Positions 9,478-18,618 of a stretch of DNA of 64,000 nt are shown in pieces. Position 1 is the stretch's first letter; each line of letters starts with the position of its first letter. This stretch comes from Paludibacteraceae bacterium. Lineage in GTDB: Bacteria > Bacteroidota > Bacteroidia > Bacteroidales > Paludibacteraceae. The notes beneath the pieces were generated by a model that saw only the letters and a list, made by a program, of their open reading frames with translations, made no database searches and was not told the DNA's origin. Made by a program: the position numbers and the translations under genes. The stretch spans positions 1 to 64,000 of the forward strand of contig JAFWXW010000038.1 in assembly GCA_017517845.1 (NCBI GenBank), in the 5' to 3' direction.

Positions 9478-10887
9478 TCATGGAGTGAGTGCAATAGGCA
9501 GTTTCTTTATCTCTAAAGTACCTTTTTCGTCATAAACTTCTAAAACAACAACATAAATACCCACAGGTAAAGGTGTAGAATTTTCACTTATTCCACTCCA
9601 AGACAAACTACCCTCTCCACTTAACAATTCACTATCAATAATAGTGCATACAGGACAACCAGACAAGGAGAAAACATTTACTGCAACCCTGGCAGGTTTC
9701 TTTAAAGTATAATAAATAGTGATATTTTGTGGATACTCTGAATTGTAAACAGAAAATGTAGAAGTTTTTAAATAAAATTCTGGGGAAACATCTTCTGAAT
9801 CTTCTGTATTTTCTGAATTATAAAGTACTGAATTTTTGTATCCAGGTGTAGCACGGATTATAGTAGAAGCAGAAGTCCAAAATCCATCTAAGTTACGCTC
9901 CAATGACAAACCTTCCACATTATTTATATAGGGGTGATGCATATCAGATTTATAAAATAAGGTATCTATTAAGATAGTATCTGATAATATGCGAATATAC
10001 CCACTATCATTGGGGAGTGGCAACATCTTCTCCACTTGTATAAGATTACTATTCGCCAAGCAATTGTATTGTTCACACAAAATAAGAGTATCTTTGGTTA
10101 TAGCCACCAAAGAGTCTGGACAAAGAAGATAATACGGAAGTGGATATGTTTGTTTCTTATTACCTAACATACAATATGATAGGTCTATAACTGTATCAGA
10201 AGTATTAATTATTTCTATGAAATCAACTCCATCACCCTCTGGATTGAACAAGACCTCATTAATCAACAAATCACCCAACTTTGGCATTAATGGTTTTTCT
10301 ATTGTTTCTCCTACCACAGAAAAATCATTAAAACAGAAGCCTTTACTTCTAGTTTTGGTATAAACACAATGAAAGCCCCAATACGAGGAATAATTAACCC
10401 GATTATGAACAAACTCAAAACTAGATGAGAGCGTATCATTTATATTATATTCCACAGTCCAATTATCTAATTCTGAACGTGTTACATTAATGTCTATCTT
10501 GTTTTCTGCATTATTTAGAAGCATTTCTTGACATTGGTAAACCAAAGTTGATTTTCCACTCTTTAAATGATAAAAACTAATAGTTCTTTTGGTACCACCA
10601 AATAATATGTAATATGCATTGGAAGAGGAATTTACATTTGCAGAGTCTGCCAATAAGAACCATTTGAGATAATTGGAAGATGTAGGCGAAAAAGAGAGCA
10701 AAATCTGAGTTTGCCACGTGGCATTATCAGAAACCTGTGAATCCATAGAAATATAAGCGGTAGAGGCTTCTTCTGGAGCATCTAAACAAATAGAATTTTC
10801 ACTAAGCAGAAACTTTTCTGCATTTCCATAGTAAGCAAATAGGGAGAATGGTAAAAAAAATGATAGTAAAAGTAGAATTTTCTTCAT
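9478..10887 (-). CDS. Secreted lamin-tail-domain protein
   Basis: The 469-residue protein has a signal peptide (MKKILLLLSFFLPFSLFAYYG). Its first 200 residues look like a beta-sandwich. A lamin tail domain follows at about 203-310 (GDLLINEVLFNPEGDGVDFIEIIN), and a C-terminal FlgD/Por-type Ig-like region at about 385-465 (GEGSLSWSGISENSTPLPVGIYVVVLEV). Such proteins are common and exported in Bacteroidales, but the role is unknown. The C-terminal region is like, but shorter than, a type IX secretion sorting domain. It lies upstream of the SusC gene on the same strand, but the SusC operon has its own promoter, so it is probably transcribed separately. Confidence 0.8.
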   Translation of the reverse strand: MKKILLLLSFFLPFSLFAYYGNAEKFLLSENSICLDAPEEASTAYISMDSQVSDNATWQTQILLSFSPTSSNYLKWFLLADSANVNSSSNAYYILFGGTKRTISFYHLKSGKSTLVYQCQEMLLNNAENKIDINVTRSELDNWTVEYNINDTLSSSFEFVHNRVNYSSYWGFHCVYTKTRSKGFCFNDFSVVGETIEKPLMPKLGDLLINEVLFNPEGDGVDFIEIINTSDTVIDLSYCMLGNKKQTYPLPYYLLCPDSLVAITKDTLILCEQYNCLANSNLIQVEKMLPLPNDSGYIRILSDTILIDTLFYKSDMHHPYINNVEGLSLERNLDGFWTSASTIIRATPGYKNSVLYNSENTEDSEDVSPEFYLKTSTFSVYNSEYPQNITIYYTLKKPARVAVNVFSLSGCPVCTIIDSELLSGEGSLSWSGISENSTPLPVGIYVVVLEVYDEKGTLEIKKLPIALTP

Positions 10888-10958
10888 ATTTTTTAAGATT
10901 ATAATGAATTAAAAATGTAATTTTGCATGCGGAATTTTGCGTCCGTAAAAATATTGCA

Positions 10959-10989
10959 CAAAAATAGGTAAACAAATTAATTAAACAAA
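10959..10989 (-). promoter_or_regulatory. Promoter of the lamin-tail-domain gene
   Basis: TTTG (minus, 10989-10986), 19 bp, then TATTTTTG (10966-10959) matches the Bacteroidetes consensus. The predicted start near 10953 gives a 65-nt leader. It overlaps the upstream region of the divergent asd gene. Confidence 0.65.
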
Positions 10990-11005
10990 ATAAATTTACA
11001 GAAAA

Positions 11006-12019
11006 ATGAATGTAGCTATTGTTGGTGCCAGCGGTGCTGTTGGCCAAGAATTTTTAAGAGTTTTAGCGGAAAGAAATTTCCCTATTGATAACTTAGTTTT
11101 ATTTGGTTCTGCTCGTAGTGCAGGTACAAAATATGAGTTTAAAGGAAAAACTTATACCGTAAAAGAACTTAAACATGGCGATGATTTTAAAGACATTGAC
11201 ATAGCATTTACATCTGCAGGTGCTGGTATTTCAAAAGAATATGAAAAAGACATCACCAAATTTGGTGCTGTTATGATTGACAACTCTAGTGCTTTCCGTA
11301 TGGACGCTGATGTTCCATTAGTAGTACCAGAAGTGAATGCAGCAGATGCAAAAGACCGTCCACGCAATGTTATTGCAAACCCAAACTGTACTACAATCCA
11401 AATGGTTGTGGCTCTACAAGCAATAGAAAATCTTTCTCACATCAAACGCGTTCACGTTTCTACATACCAAGCTGCTTCTGGTGCTGGTGCAGCTGCTATG
11501 GCAGAACTAGAACAACAATATCGTCAAGTATTGGCAGGTGAAGAAGTAACTGTAGAAAAATTTGCATATCAATTGGCATTTAACTTGATTCCACAAATCG
11601 ACGTATTTACAGATAATGGTTATACAAAAGAAGAAATGAAAATGTATAACGAAACACGTAAAATCATGCACTCAGACATAGAAGTAAGTGCTACTTGTAT
11701 TCGTGTTCCTTCTCTACGTGCTCACTCAGAAGCTATTTGGGCAGAAACAGAACGTCCAATCAGTGTAGAAGAAGCTAGAGAAGCATTTGCATCTGCAGAA
11801 GGTGTAATTCTAGAAGACAATCCAGCAGAAAAGAAATATCCAATGCCATTATTCCTTTCTGGCAAAGACCCTGTTTATGTAGGTCGTATCCGTAAAGACT
11901 TGGCAAACCCTAATGGTATAACATTCTGGTGTGTTGGTGACCAAATCAAAAAAGGCGCAGCATTAAACGCAGTTCAAATAGCAGAATATTTAATTAAAGA
12001 AGGTGATATCAGAAAATAA
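11006..12019 (+). CDS. asd: Aspartate-semialdehyde dehydrogenase
   Basis: The NADPH enzyme reduces aspartyl phosphate to aspartate semialdehyde, the branch point to lysine/diaminopimelate, threonine and methionine. At 337 residues it has the usual length. The NADP-binding start [18 protein letters not shown], the catalytic NPNCTTIQ motif (cysteine at about 129) and the [12 protein letters not shown] substrate region are intact. A -7-like TAATTTTG lies at 10918-10925 with a poor -33, so the promoter is weakly supported. It overlaps aroB by 17 nt, so the two are probably cotranscribed and translationally coupled. Confidence 0.97.
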   Translation: MNVAIVGASGAVGQEFLRVLAERNFPIDNLVLFGSARSAGTKYEFKGKTYTVKELKHGDDFKDIDIAFTSAGAGISKEYEKDITKFGAVMIDNSSAFRMDADVPLVVPEVNAADAKDRPRNVIANPNCTTIQMVVALQAIENLSHIKRVHVSTYQAASGAGAAAMAELEQQYRQVLAGEEVTVEKFAYQLAFNLIPQIDVFTDNGYTKEEMKMYNETRKIMHSDIEVSATCIRVPSLRAHSEAIWAETERPISVEEAREAFASAEGVILEDNPAEKKYPMPLFLSGKDPVYVGRIRKDLANPNGITFWCVGDQIKKGAALNAVQIAEYLIKEGDIRK

Positions 12020-13076
12020 CAAATCAGTTATATATTCTAAAACATTGGCTTCCGATGTAAACGCTCTACTTGAGGGCGTTTCGTCGGAACAATTGTTTAT
12101 ATTAACTGACCAGCAGACAAAAATTCATTGCTTACCGATTTTACAACGTGAGGGAGCATTGAAAAATGCCAAGGTATATACTATGCCTTGTGGCGACCAT
12201 TATAAAACTATAGATACTGTAGTAGATATTTGGAAATTTCTAGGAGAAAATGGGGGCACACGTAAGTCTATGTTAATCAACCTGGGCGGCGGTGTAGTAA
12301 CAGACCTAGGAGGTTTCGTGGCAAATACCTTCAAACGTGGTATTAGTTTCATAAATATTCCTACTACTCTTCTTTCTATGGTAGATGCTGCCGTGGGTGG
12401 CAAAACTGGCATAAACTTCAATGGACTAAAAAATGAGATTGGTGTTATAAACCCTGCCAAAACCGTGGTTATATATCCAGATTTTTTACGTTCACTTGAT
12501 ACAGAAAATTTACTATCTGGCTATGCAGAAATGCTTAAACATGGACTTCTTTCTTCTGAAGAAGAAATGAATAAATTAAGCAAATTTGACGCTAGAAACC
12601 CCAATTTTGAATTATTAGCGGAGCTTATTGAAACTTCTATAGAAGTGAAAGCTAATATAGTAAAACAAGACCCTACAGAAAAGGGCATTCGCAAAGCATT
12701 AAATTTGGGACACACTATAGGTCACGCATTTGAAAGTTATTCTCACGAGATAGACAAACCTATATTACATGGCTATGCTGTGGCTTGGGGACTAATTGGA
12801 GAACTTTTCCTTTCTTATAAATTGAAAGGATTTCCACAAAACCTGATGACTGAGACTGTTCGTTTTATAAAAGAAAACTACGGTGTATTTGAGATAACTT
12901 GTAAGGATTACCCTACTCTATATGAGTATATGGCTCATGACAAGAAAAATGCAAACGCTGGAGAGGTTAATTTTACACTTCTAAGTGGCATTGGGGAGAT
13001 TGTACCAAACTGTATTGTTGACAAGGAGTTGATATATCAGGCGTTAGATTTCTATAGGGATAGCGTGGGGATATAG
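12003..13076 (+). CDS. aroB: 3-dehydroquinate synthase
   Basis: The enzyme converts DAHP to 3-dehydroquinate, step two of the shikimate pathway, using NAD and a divalent metal. The core [16 protein letters not shown] (about 97-112) and [20 protein letters not shown] are typical, as are the metal ligands in [12 protein letters not shown] and the LHGYAVAWG histidine. The start is taken as the GTG at 12003, inside the end of asd. No ATG exists upstream of the conserved region, and the N-terminus then aligns in length with other AroB proteins (357 residues). The stop codon runs directly into an AGTTAGG heptamer array. Confidence 0.95.
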   Translation: MISENNKSVIYSKTLASDVNALLEGVSSEQLFILTDQQTKIHCLPILQREGALKNAKVYTMPCGDHYKTIDTVVDIWKFLGENGGTRKSMLINLGGGVVTDLGGFVANTFKRGISFINIPTTLLSMVDAAVGGKTGINFNGLKNEIGVINPAKTVVIYPDFLRSLDTENLLSGYAEMLKHGLLSSEEEMNKLSKFDARNPNFELLAELIETSIEVKANIVKQDPTEKGIRKALNLGHTIGHAFESYSHEIDKPILHGYAVAWGLIGELFLSYKLKGFPQNLMTETVRFIKENYGVFEITCKDYPTLYEYMAHDKKNANAGEVNFTLLSGIGEIVPNCIVDKELIYQALDFYRDSVGI

Positions 13077-13099
13077 TTAGGAGTTAGGAGTTAGGAGTT
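13075..13099 (+). repeat. AGTTAGG heptamer array (3 units)
   Basis: Three head-to-tail AGTTAGG units (13075-13095) begin within the aroB stop codon and end 1 nt before the 3' end of the tRNA-Arg gene. The same heptamer occurs at 1725, 22375, 48519 and 52101, always at gene borders. Confidence 0.85.
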
Positions 13100-13100
13100 G

Positions 13101-13172
13101 TAGCCCCGTCGGGAATCGAACCCGAATCTAAAGTTTAGGAAACTCGTATTCTATCCATTGAACTACAGGGCC
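13101..13172 (-). tRNA. tRNA-Arg (CCU)
   Basis: On the minus strand the acceptor arms GGCCCTG and CGGGGCT pair (G-U at 1-72), the T arm is TCGGG-TTCGATT-CCCGA, and the anticodon loop TTCCTAA gives anticodon CCU (reads AGG). The CCA end is not encoded. The anticodon stem is weak: CGAGT against ACTTT leaves a C-U mismatch at 27-43 and a G-U at 28-42. It lies 5 nt after the stop codon of the gene at 13178 on the same strand and may share its transcript. Confidence 0.92.
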
Positions 13173-13177
13173 AACTA

Positions 13178-14524
13178 TTATAAATTCATCTTCTCTACTT
13201 CTTCTATTCTATTGGTTTCCAAAAGGGAAGCATATCTCACTGTGTATTCATACGCAGAAGACCAACCTTTCCATATACTTGAATCTACGAAGGTGTCATT
13301 ATGATATGCTATCACTAGTTCTCCATTTACACTTTTTACTAGATTGGCTATTTTTAGAGTAGAATCTATAAATCTATCTCTAGAAATATTCATTTTTTTT
13401 GCAGACCAATCTGCCACTGGCACTGAATGCACATCCATTCTATAATATTCCTCTTTGTTAAGGTCATAAATTCTAAATGGTGTACATGTAGATGTTCTAA
13501 AACCAATTCTATCTGGATACGACATTGAGAAATCTTCTTTTATTTTGGCGTTAGATAGATTCTTATAGTATTTAGAGATACTAAATTCTGAACGACAAGA
13601 CATACTAATCACCACTCTCATTCTGAATATCCTAGAGAGAAGTTTTTGTTCTAGTTTTAATTGAGTAGCTGACAAAACAGCCCTACCAGAAGCACAAAGA
13701 GCCACTTGATAATTCCTACATAAAAACTTTTTATAAGTATTATATGCCAAATAGACTGGCCTTCTATACCATTTCTTATTAGAAACTCTAAGTGCAAATA
13801 GTGGCCTCAAACTATTTCTATTATGCAGTTCTACTATCTTTTCAATATTACAATATGGGTCTTGTTCTATTCTTAACAATACTCTCAATTGTTTTTTTAA
13901 CTCAGACCAGTCTCTCTCTACTACTTTTTTGCCCAATCTCAATATGTTTCCCAATATAGAATGCGTTCTATATCTATAAGGTGTATTCACCGCAATAATG
14001 GGCAAACATCTAAATCTCTTTTCGTTTGATACTTGATATTCAGGGAAGAATGATTCTAACTTTTCTTCTAATTTTGTTACCCAAATATCTATTATTGGTT
14101 TTTCTAAAAATCCTTCTTTATACGCTAAGCTTTTTTCTGATTTGAAGTATCCTTTATCATCAAAATTGTCTTCTATAGGTAGATATTCTTCGTATCTAGA
14201 CAACAAATAAAAGGCTGCAGAAAAAATATCAAAAGGAATATCGCCACCTGTTGTAGAAAAGAACGCTTGTTCCCCCTCCCAATTAATCATTTCGATATCA
14301 TATTGACGAACCCCTTTTTTAAACAATAGTCCATTAGGTATAATATGAAATGCTCCCTTAACTCTAAGAGTCTCGCTATATATAATGGTAGGAGAAGTAG
14401 AATTTGTAGGCAAGTCTTCTACTTTATTTACTATATTGATAGATTGCCTTAAAATTCTCTTAAAGATATGATCTACTATATATTTAAGTCTAGAAGTATA
14501 TTTATCTGTATAAATGCAAATCAT
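13178..14524 (-). CDS. Polysaccharide deacetylase-like protein with altered catalytic residues
   Basis: The 448-residue protein matches the Bacteroidota family that has an N-terminal DUF7033-type region (GGDIPFDIFSAAFYLLSRYEEY at about 93-114, SLAYKEGFLEKPIIDIW) followed by a NodB-like deacetylase domain. The usual start of the NodB domain has an I-D-I-D-N type metal-binding motif. Here the same place (about 176-186) reads I-A-V-N-T-P-Y-R-Y-R. The later conserved GLHPSY-type histidine region seems to read A-L-C-A-S-G. The closing GFRTSTCTPFRIYDL block is kept. I infer a catalytically dead or altered member. It overlaps radC by 4 nt (ATGA), so it is translated from the radC transcript. The alignment is from memory. 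Confidence 0.7.
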   Translation of the reverse strand: MICIYTDKYTSRLKYIVDHIFKRILRQSINIVNKVEDLPTNSTSPTIIYSETLRVKGAFHIIPNGLLFKKGVRQYDIEMINWEGEQAFFSTTGGDIPFDIFSAAFYLLSRYEEYLPIEDNFDDKGYFKSEKSLAYKEGFLEKPIIDIWVTKLEEKLESFFPEYQVSNEKRFRCLPIIAVNTPYRYRTHSILGNILRLGKKVVERDWSELKKQLRVLLRIEQDPYCNIEKIVELHNRNSLRPLFALRVSNKKWYRRPVYLAYNTYKKFLCRNYQVALCASGRAVLSATQLKLEQKLLSRIFRMRVVISMSCRSEFSISKYYKNLSNAKIKEDFSMSYPDRIGFRTSTCTPFRIYDLNKEEYYRMDVHSVPVADWSAKKMNISRDRFIDSTLKIANLVKSVNGELVIAYHNDTFVDSSIWKGWSSAYEYTVRYASLLETNRIEEVEKMNL

Positions 14525-15222
14525 CTTAATAACCCTTCGTCTGAAAAACTATAATATTTGTTCTGACCTATAATAATGTGATCTAAAACTATTATATCAA
14601 GCGCTTTACAGCCCATAATTATTTTTTTAGTTAATTCTATATCATCTCTACTAGGGCTTAAACTACCTGAGGGATGATTGTGAACTAAAACTACATTAGA
14701 AGCTAAATTTTCTATTGCATATTTTAGTATTATTCTAGAATCTACTATTGTGGAGGAAATACCTCCAGAACTTATCTTATATTTTCCTATCTGCTTATTG
14801 GCTTTGTTCAACAATAAAACCCAAAACTCCTCATGAGTGAGGTCTGACATGATAGGATAAAATTCTTCTGCTACAGAAGTACTACTTTTGATACTTTCCA
14901 ATTGCTTTGGCAATAACAATCTTCTTCTCTTTCCTAATTCTAGGGCTGCTGAAATAGCCACTGCCTTTGCTTTGCCAATACCTTTTACTTGTTTTGCTAA
15001 TTCATTAGGAGACAACTTTCCTAGCTCAAACAAATCATTAGAATATTTCTGCAACAATCTTTTTGCCAAATCTACGGCTGTTTCTGTTTGCGTACCAGAA
15101 CCAATAAGTATGGCTAATAATTCTGCATTAGACAATGCCCCTACGCCTTTGTTAAGCATTTTTTCTCTGGGCCTATCATCTTCTGCCCACTGTTTAATAG
15201 TAAAATTAATCATTTCTTCCAT
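14521..15222 (-). CDS. radC: RadC family JAB/MPN domain protein
   Basis: The 233-residue protein has an N-terminal UPF0758 helix-hairpin-helix region (LSNAELLAILIGSGT; LAKQVKGIGKAKAVAISAALELGKRR at about 76-100) and a JAMM metalloprotease-like motif, HNHPSG at 181-186 with the downstream aspartates at 193-194. The old name implies DNA repair, but that role is not established. The ATG at 15222 is used; a second in-frame ATG lies three codons later. It is the first gene of a unit with the deacetylase-like gene and perhaps tRNA-Arg, with its own promoter. Confidence 0.93.
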   Translation of the reverse strand: MEEMINFTIKQWAEDDRPREKMLNKGVGALSNAELLAILIGSGTQTETAVDLAKRLLQKYSNDLFELGKLSPNELAKQVKGIGKAKAVAISAALELGKRRRLLLPKQLESIKSSTSVAEEFYPIMSDLTHEEFWVLLLNKANKQIGKYKISSGGISSTIVDSRIILKYAIENLASNVVLVHNHPSGSLSPSRDDIELTKKIIMGCKALDIIVLDHIIIGQNKYYSFSDEGLLR

Positions 15223-15262
15223 AAGTCAAGAATTTAAGTGGTTAACTATTTTTATCGAGGCA

Positions 15263-15294
15263 CAAAATTAATAAAATTAGACGGTATATACAAA
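15263..15294 (-). promoter_or_regulatory. radC promoter
   Basis: TTTG (minus, 15294-15291), 20 bp, then TAATTTTG (15270-15263) is an exact Bacteroidetes consensus match. The predicted start is near 15256, about 34 nt before the radC ATG. Confidence 0.75.
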
Positions 15295-15302
15295 AGTATA
15301 TA

Positions 15303-15335
15303 AAAGAAAAAAGCTCTTCTTTAAAGAAGAGCTTT
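15303..15335 (-). terminator. rpsT terminator
   Basis: A perfect 11-bp hairpin (AAAGCTCTTCT, loop TTAA, AGAAGAGCTTT; 15310-15335) is followed on the minus strand by a T-rich tail. It lies 13 nt after the rpsT stop and directly upstream of the radC promoter. Confidence 0.9.
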
Positions 15336-15348
15336 ATATTTTCATTGC

Positions 15349-15603
15349 TTAAGCGAGTTTGTTTACGTGAAGTGCTAATTTTGATTTCAAGTTATTAGCT
15401 TTGTTTTTGTGAATCACGTTTTTCTTTGCCAACTTATCCAACATAGCTGATACTACTGGAAGTAAAGCGGCAGCCTCGTCTTTTTTATGCATCGCACGCA
15501 ATTTGCGAACGGCATTTCGAGCAGTCTTTGCATAGTATTTATTATGCAAACGTCTCTTTTCGGTCTGTCTGATTCTCTTTTCAGACGATTTGTGGTTTGC
15601 CAT
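15349..15603 (-). CDS. rpsT: 30S ribosomal protein S20
   Basis: The 84-residue basic, helical protein begins [18 protein letters not shown], as S20 does, and has the family's usual length. It binds 16S rRNA early in 30S assembly. The gene lies 26 nt downstream of tRNA-Glu on the same strand, with one good promoter upstream of the tRNA and a strong terminator after rpsT, so the two seem to form one unit. Confidence 0.97.
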   Translation of the reverse strand: MANHKSSEKRIRQTEKRRLHNKYYAKTARNAVRKLRAMHKKDEAAALLPVVSAMLDKLAKKNVIHKNKANNLKSKLALHVNKLA

Positions 15604-15629
15604 CTTTGTTTATTTTTTTAATTTCTTAG

Positions 15630-15701
15630 TAGCCCATAGCGGAATCGAACCGCTCTTTCAAGAATGAAAATCTTGCGTCCTAACCGATAGACGAATGGGC
15701 C
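15630..15701 (-). tRNA. tRNA-Glu (UUC)
   Basis: On the minus strand the gene starts GGCCCATTCGTCTATCGGTT. It has a perfect anticodon stem (CAAGA/TCTTG) around loop TTTTCAT, anticodon UUC, and a T arm AGCGG-TTCGATT-CCGCT. The acceptor stem GGCCCAT/ATGGGCT pairs throughout, with a terminal G-U. CCA is not encoded. Confidence 0.96.
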
Positions 15702-15718
15702 GTCGGATTTTGTGATTG

Positions 15719-15750
15719 CAAATGTATGGACTTTTTTTTAATCTACCAAA
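15719..15750 (-). promoter_or_regulatory. Promoter of the tRNA-Glu-rpsT unit
   Basis: TTTG (minus, 15750-15747), 20 bp, then TACATTTG (15726-15719) is an exact consensus match. Transcription should begin near 15712, only about 11 nt before the mature tRNA 5' end. Confidence 0.75.
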
Positions 15751-15767
15751 TTTTTTTGCAATTTTCT

Positions 15768-16376
15768 TTACAAAAAAATGAAAAAAGGTAAAATTCCCAC
15801 AAAAAACAGACCTAAAAGGAACCCAAAGAACACTTGAAGTGGTGTATGTGCTTCTAGTTTTAGTCTAGACCACCCTATCAATCCACTCGACAAAGATACA
15901 ACAATTATCTCAGACAACAAAGAATAATCATTATAAATTGATAAAAAGAAAAGCATTCCTAGCCAAGAACCCAATCCTGTGGCATGTGCACTTATCTTCC
16001 AAAAGAAATTTATTATAAAAACTGTGACTAATGCTAGAGTTGCACCAAACCACAATTGTGTAAAGCCATAATCTACCCTCAATAAATAACAAATTGTACT
16101 AACTAATAAATAAGAAAGGATAGTAAATAGATATGGCCATATACGTTCTTTTCTTGTTGATGCCTTCCATGATTCTATTACTTTGAGTTTATATAGTAAT
16201 ATATACCATATAATAGGAGGCACAACAAGAACGAACATACTTCCAAATATAAGCACATGCCTCAATGTATCTGCACCAGGATAAAAAAATGGCATTAGAT
16301 TCATCTGCAGCAGTGCGTACACTGGAATTAATAAAGGATGAAATAAAATAGATAATATCTGAGCTATTCTTTTCAT
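15768..16376 (-). CDS. PAP2-like integral membrane protein
   Basis: The 202-residue protein has about six membrane segments. Two stretches recall the PAP2 phosphatase signature: ISAHATG in place of PSGH, and SRLKLEAHTP, which keeps the SR-x5-H spacing but has Q where the family has the D of Hx3D. The KX6RP motif is not evident. In Bacteroidota this divergent group is usually called phosphatase-PAP2-like. Activity is uncertain. The start overlaps the stop of ackA by one base, so it is the third gene of a pta-ackA unit. Confidence 0.6.
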   Translation of the reverse strand: MKRIAQILSILFHPLLIPVYALLQMNLMPFFYPGADTLRHVLIFGSMFVLVVPPIIWYILLYKLKVIESWKASTRKERIWPYLFTILSYLLVSTICYLLRVDYGFTQLWFGATLALVTVFIINFFWKISAHATGLGSWLGMLFFLSIYNDYSLLSEIIVVSLSSGLIGWSRLKLEAHTPLQVFFGFLLGLFFVGILPFFIFL

Positions 16377-17566
16377 TAAATAAGATTCATTGTATCAGAA
16401 GCTATCATAAATTCTTCATCGGTAGGTATTACCACAACTTTAATTTTAGAATTTTCTGTAGTAATTATTTTTTCTTCACCTCTTACTTTATTAGCTTCTT
16501 CGTCCAATTCTATACCCATAAATGCCAATTCATTACAGATATCTGCTCTTAGACCTGTTTGGTTTTCGCCAACACCACCTGTAAATACAATAACATCTAC
16601 TCCGCCTAACGCAGCTGTATATGCACCAATGTATTTTTTTATCTTATATGAATACATAGACATGGCAAGCACTGCCAATGGTACTCCTGCCTTGTCTGCG
16701 GCTTCTATATCACGCATATCAGAAGAAAGTCCTGACACACCTGCTACACCAGATTTTTTATTTAAGTAGTCTGAAATACCTTTTGTATCCAATCCTTCTT
16801 TTTCCATTATATAGGTAACCGCACCAGCATCTATATCACCGCTACGAGTACCCATTAGAAGACCTTCTAGTGGAGTGAAACCCATAGATGTATCTATAGA
16901 TTTTCCATCTTTGATAGCTGTAATAGAGCCACCATTACCCACGTGACAAGTAATGATTTTTGAACCTTCTACTGGCATTCCCAAAAATTCACATACACGC
17001 TGAGAGACATATCTGTGACTAGTACCATGGAAACCATAACGACGAACACCATATTTTTTATATGCTTCGTAAGGAGTACCGTACATATAAGCATAATCTG
17101 GCATAGTTTGGTGAAATGCTGTATCAAAAACTGCTACTTGTGGAACAGATGGCAGAATAGAAGAAATAGTATCTATACCTTTAAGGTTTGCAGGATTGTG
17201 CAAAGGAGCCATTTCACTACATTCTTTAATAGCCTCTATAACTTCTGATGTAATTAATACACTAGAGTTAAATTTTTCACCTCCGTGAACAACACGATGT
17301 CCCACTGCATTTATTTCTTCTAGACTTTTAATAGCACCATATTCTGCACTAGTAAGTGTTGATAAAATAAACTCGATAGCGGTTTGATGTTCTGGAATAT
17401 CTTTGTCCAACTGAACTTTTTCGCCAGAAGGCAATGTCAATTTCAAGAAAGCACCTGCTAAACCTACTTTTTCCACTCCACCTTGTGCCAACACTTCATT
17501 GCTATCCATATCGAATAGCTTATACTTTACTGATGAACTACCACAGTTTAATACTAAAATTTTCAT
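16376..17566 (-). CDS. ackA: Acetate kinase
   Basis: The enzyme makes ATP and acetate from acetyl phosphate, the energy-yielding end of the Pta-AckA pathway. The 396-residue sequence has the ASKHA fold signatures LNCGSSSVKYKLFD at the start, GHRVVHGGEKF (about 90), RRYGFHGTSHRYVS (about 175) and the NGGSITAIKDGKS/FTGGVGEN nucleotide-binding blocks. It lies 1 nt downstream of pta, so both come from one transcript. Confidence 0.97.
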   Translation of the reverse strand: MKILVLNCGSSSVKYKLFDMDSNEVLAQGGVEKVGLAGAFLKLTLPSGEKVQLDKDIPEHQTAIEFILSTLTSAEYGAIKSLEEINAVGHRVVHGGEKFNSSVLITSEVIEAIKECSEMAPLHNPANLKGIDTISSILPSVPQVAVFDTAFHQTMPDYAYMYGTPYEAYKKYGVRRYGFHGTSHRYVSQRVCEFLGMPVEGSKIITCHVGNGGSITAIKDGKSIDTSMGFTPLEGLLMGTRSGDIDAGAVTYIMEKEGLDTKGISDYLNKKSGVAGVSGLSSDMRDIEAADKAGVPLAVLAMSMYSYKIKKYIGAYTAALGGVDVIVFTGGVGENQTGLRADICNELAFMGIELDEEANKVRGEEKIITTENSKIKVVVIPTDEEFMIASDTMNLI

Positions 17567-17567
17567 A

Positions 17568-18560
17568 TTACATTGATTGATTTGCAGTTATAACTACCAT
17601 TTTTACTATATCTTCTACTGTACAACCACGTGAAAGGTCGTTTACTGGTGATGCCATTCCTTGAAGAATAGGTCCTATAGCCACACCTCCAGAGAAACGT
17701 TGGGTCAATTTATAACCTATATTTCCAGCATCTAATGTTGGGAATACCAAGACGTTTGCATCACCTTTGATAGGACTGTCTGGAGCTTTTTGAGCACCTA
17801 CAGAAGCCACAATAGCTGCATCTGCTTGGAATTCGCCATCAATGATTAAGTTTGGTTGCATTTCTTTTGCAATGCGGGTTGCTTCAATAACTTTATCTGG
17901 TGATTCATTTTTTGCACTACCTTTTGTAGAGAAACTTAGCATTGCCACTTTTGGTTCCATGCGAACTAAAACTTTGGCTGTATCTGCAGTAGAAACTGCA
18001 ATTTGCGCCAATTGTGCAGCATCTGGGAATGGAGTTACAGCACAGTCGGCAAACAATAACACACCATTGTTTCCATATTTGGTAGGTGTTATCATGATAA
18101 AGGCACCAGAAACTACACTAATACCTCTTTTCATTTTTATGATTTGTAATGCTGGACGCAATACATTACTTGTGGCATTCATAGCACCTGCCACTTCACC
18201 ATCTGCATCACCATTTTTTACCATTAGCGACGCTAAATATAGAGGATCTTTTACTTTTTGGTCTGCTTCTTCCATGGTCATACCTTTGTTTTTACGAAGC
18301 TCATATAAAAGTTCCACATATTTTTGTCTACTAGGGTCGGTTGCTTCATCAAAGAATATAGCTTTATCTATATTCTCTAAACCTAGTCCCGCAGCTTGAT
18401 CCTTGATTTGTTGTTTATTACCTAACAGAATTATTTCTGCCAATCCCTCTTTTAATATTACGTCAGCAGCACGAAGAGTACGTGATTCCAATGATTCTGG
18501 AAGCACAATACGTCTTTTATTAGCTTTGGCTCTGGCGAATAGACCTTCTAAAAATTCCAT
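17568..18560 (-). CDS. pta: Phosphate acetyltransferase (short form)
   Basis: The enzyme converts acetyl-CoA and phosphate to acetyl phosphate. At 330 residues it is the short form without N-terminal regulatory domains. It has the family blocks RIVLPESLESRTLRAA, DGEVAGAMNAT, FADCAVTPFPDAAQLA and LDAGNIGYKLTQRFSG. It leads the pta-ackA-membrane protein unit. A -7 box TAATTTTG (18594-18587, minus) lies upstream, but its -33 is poor. Confidence 0.97.
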   Translation of the reverse strand: MEFLEGLFARAKANKRRIVLPESLESRTLRAADVILKEGLAEIILLGNKQQIKDQAAGLGLENIDKAIFFDEATDPSRQKYVELLYELRKNKGMTMEEADQKVKDPLYLASLMVKNGDADGEVAGAMNATSNVLRPALQIIKMKRGISVVSGAFIMITPTKYGNNGVLLFADCAVTPFPDAAQLAQIAVSTADTAKVLVRMEPKVAMLSFSTKGSAKNESPDKVIEATRIAKEMQPNLIIDGEFQADAAIVASVGAQKAPDSPIKGDANVLVFPTLDAGNIGYKLTQRFSGGVAIGPILQGMASPVNDLSRGCTVEDIVKMVVITANQSM

Positions 18561-18618
18561 AACACTAATAGTTTTGTTTTGTGATACAAAATTATAAATT
18601 ATTTTTCGTAAATTATAT

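Noticed and set aside
13101..13172. tRNA-Arg as an island insertion site
   Set aside because: No duplicated tRNA 3' end and no adjacent integrase were found. The neighbouring genes are housekeeping.
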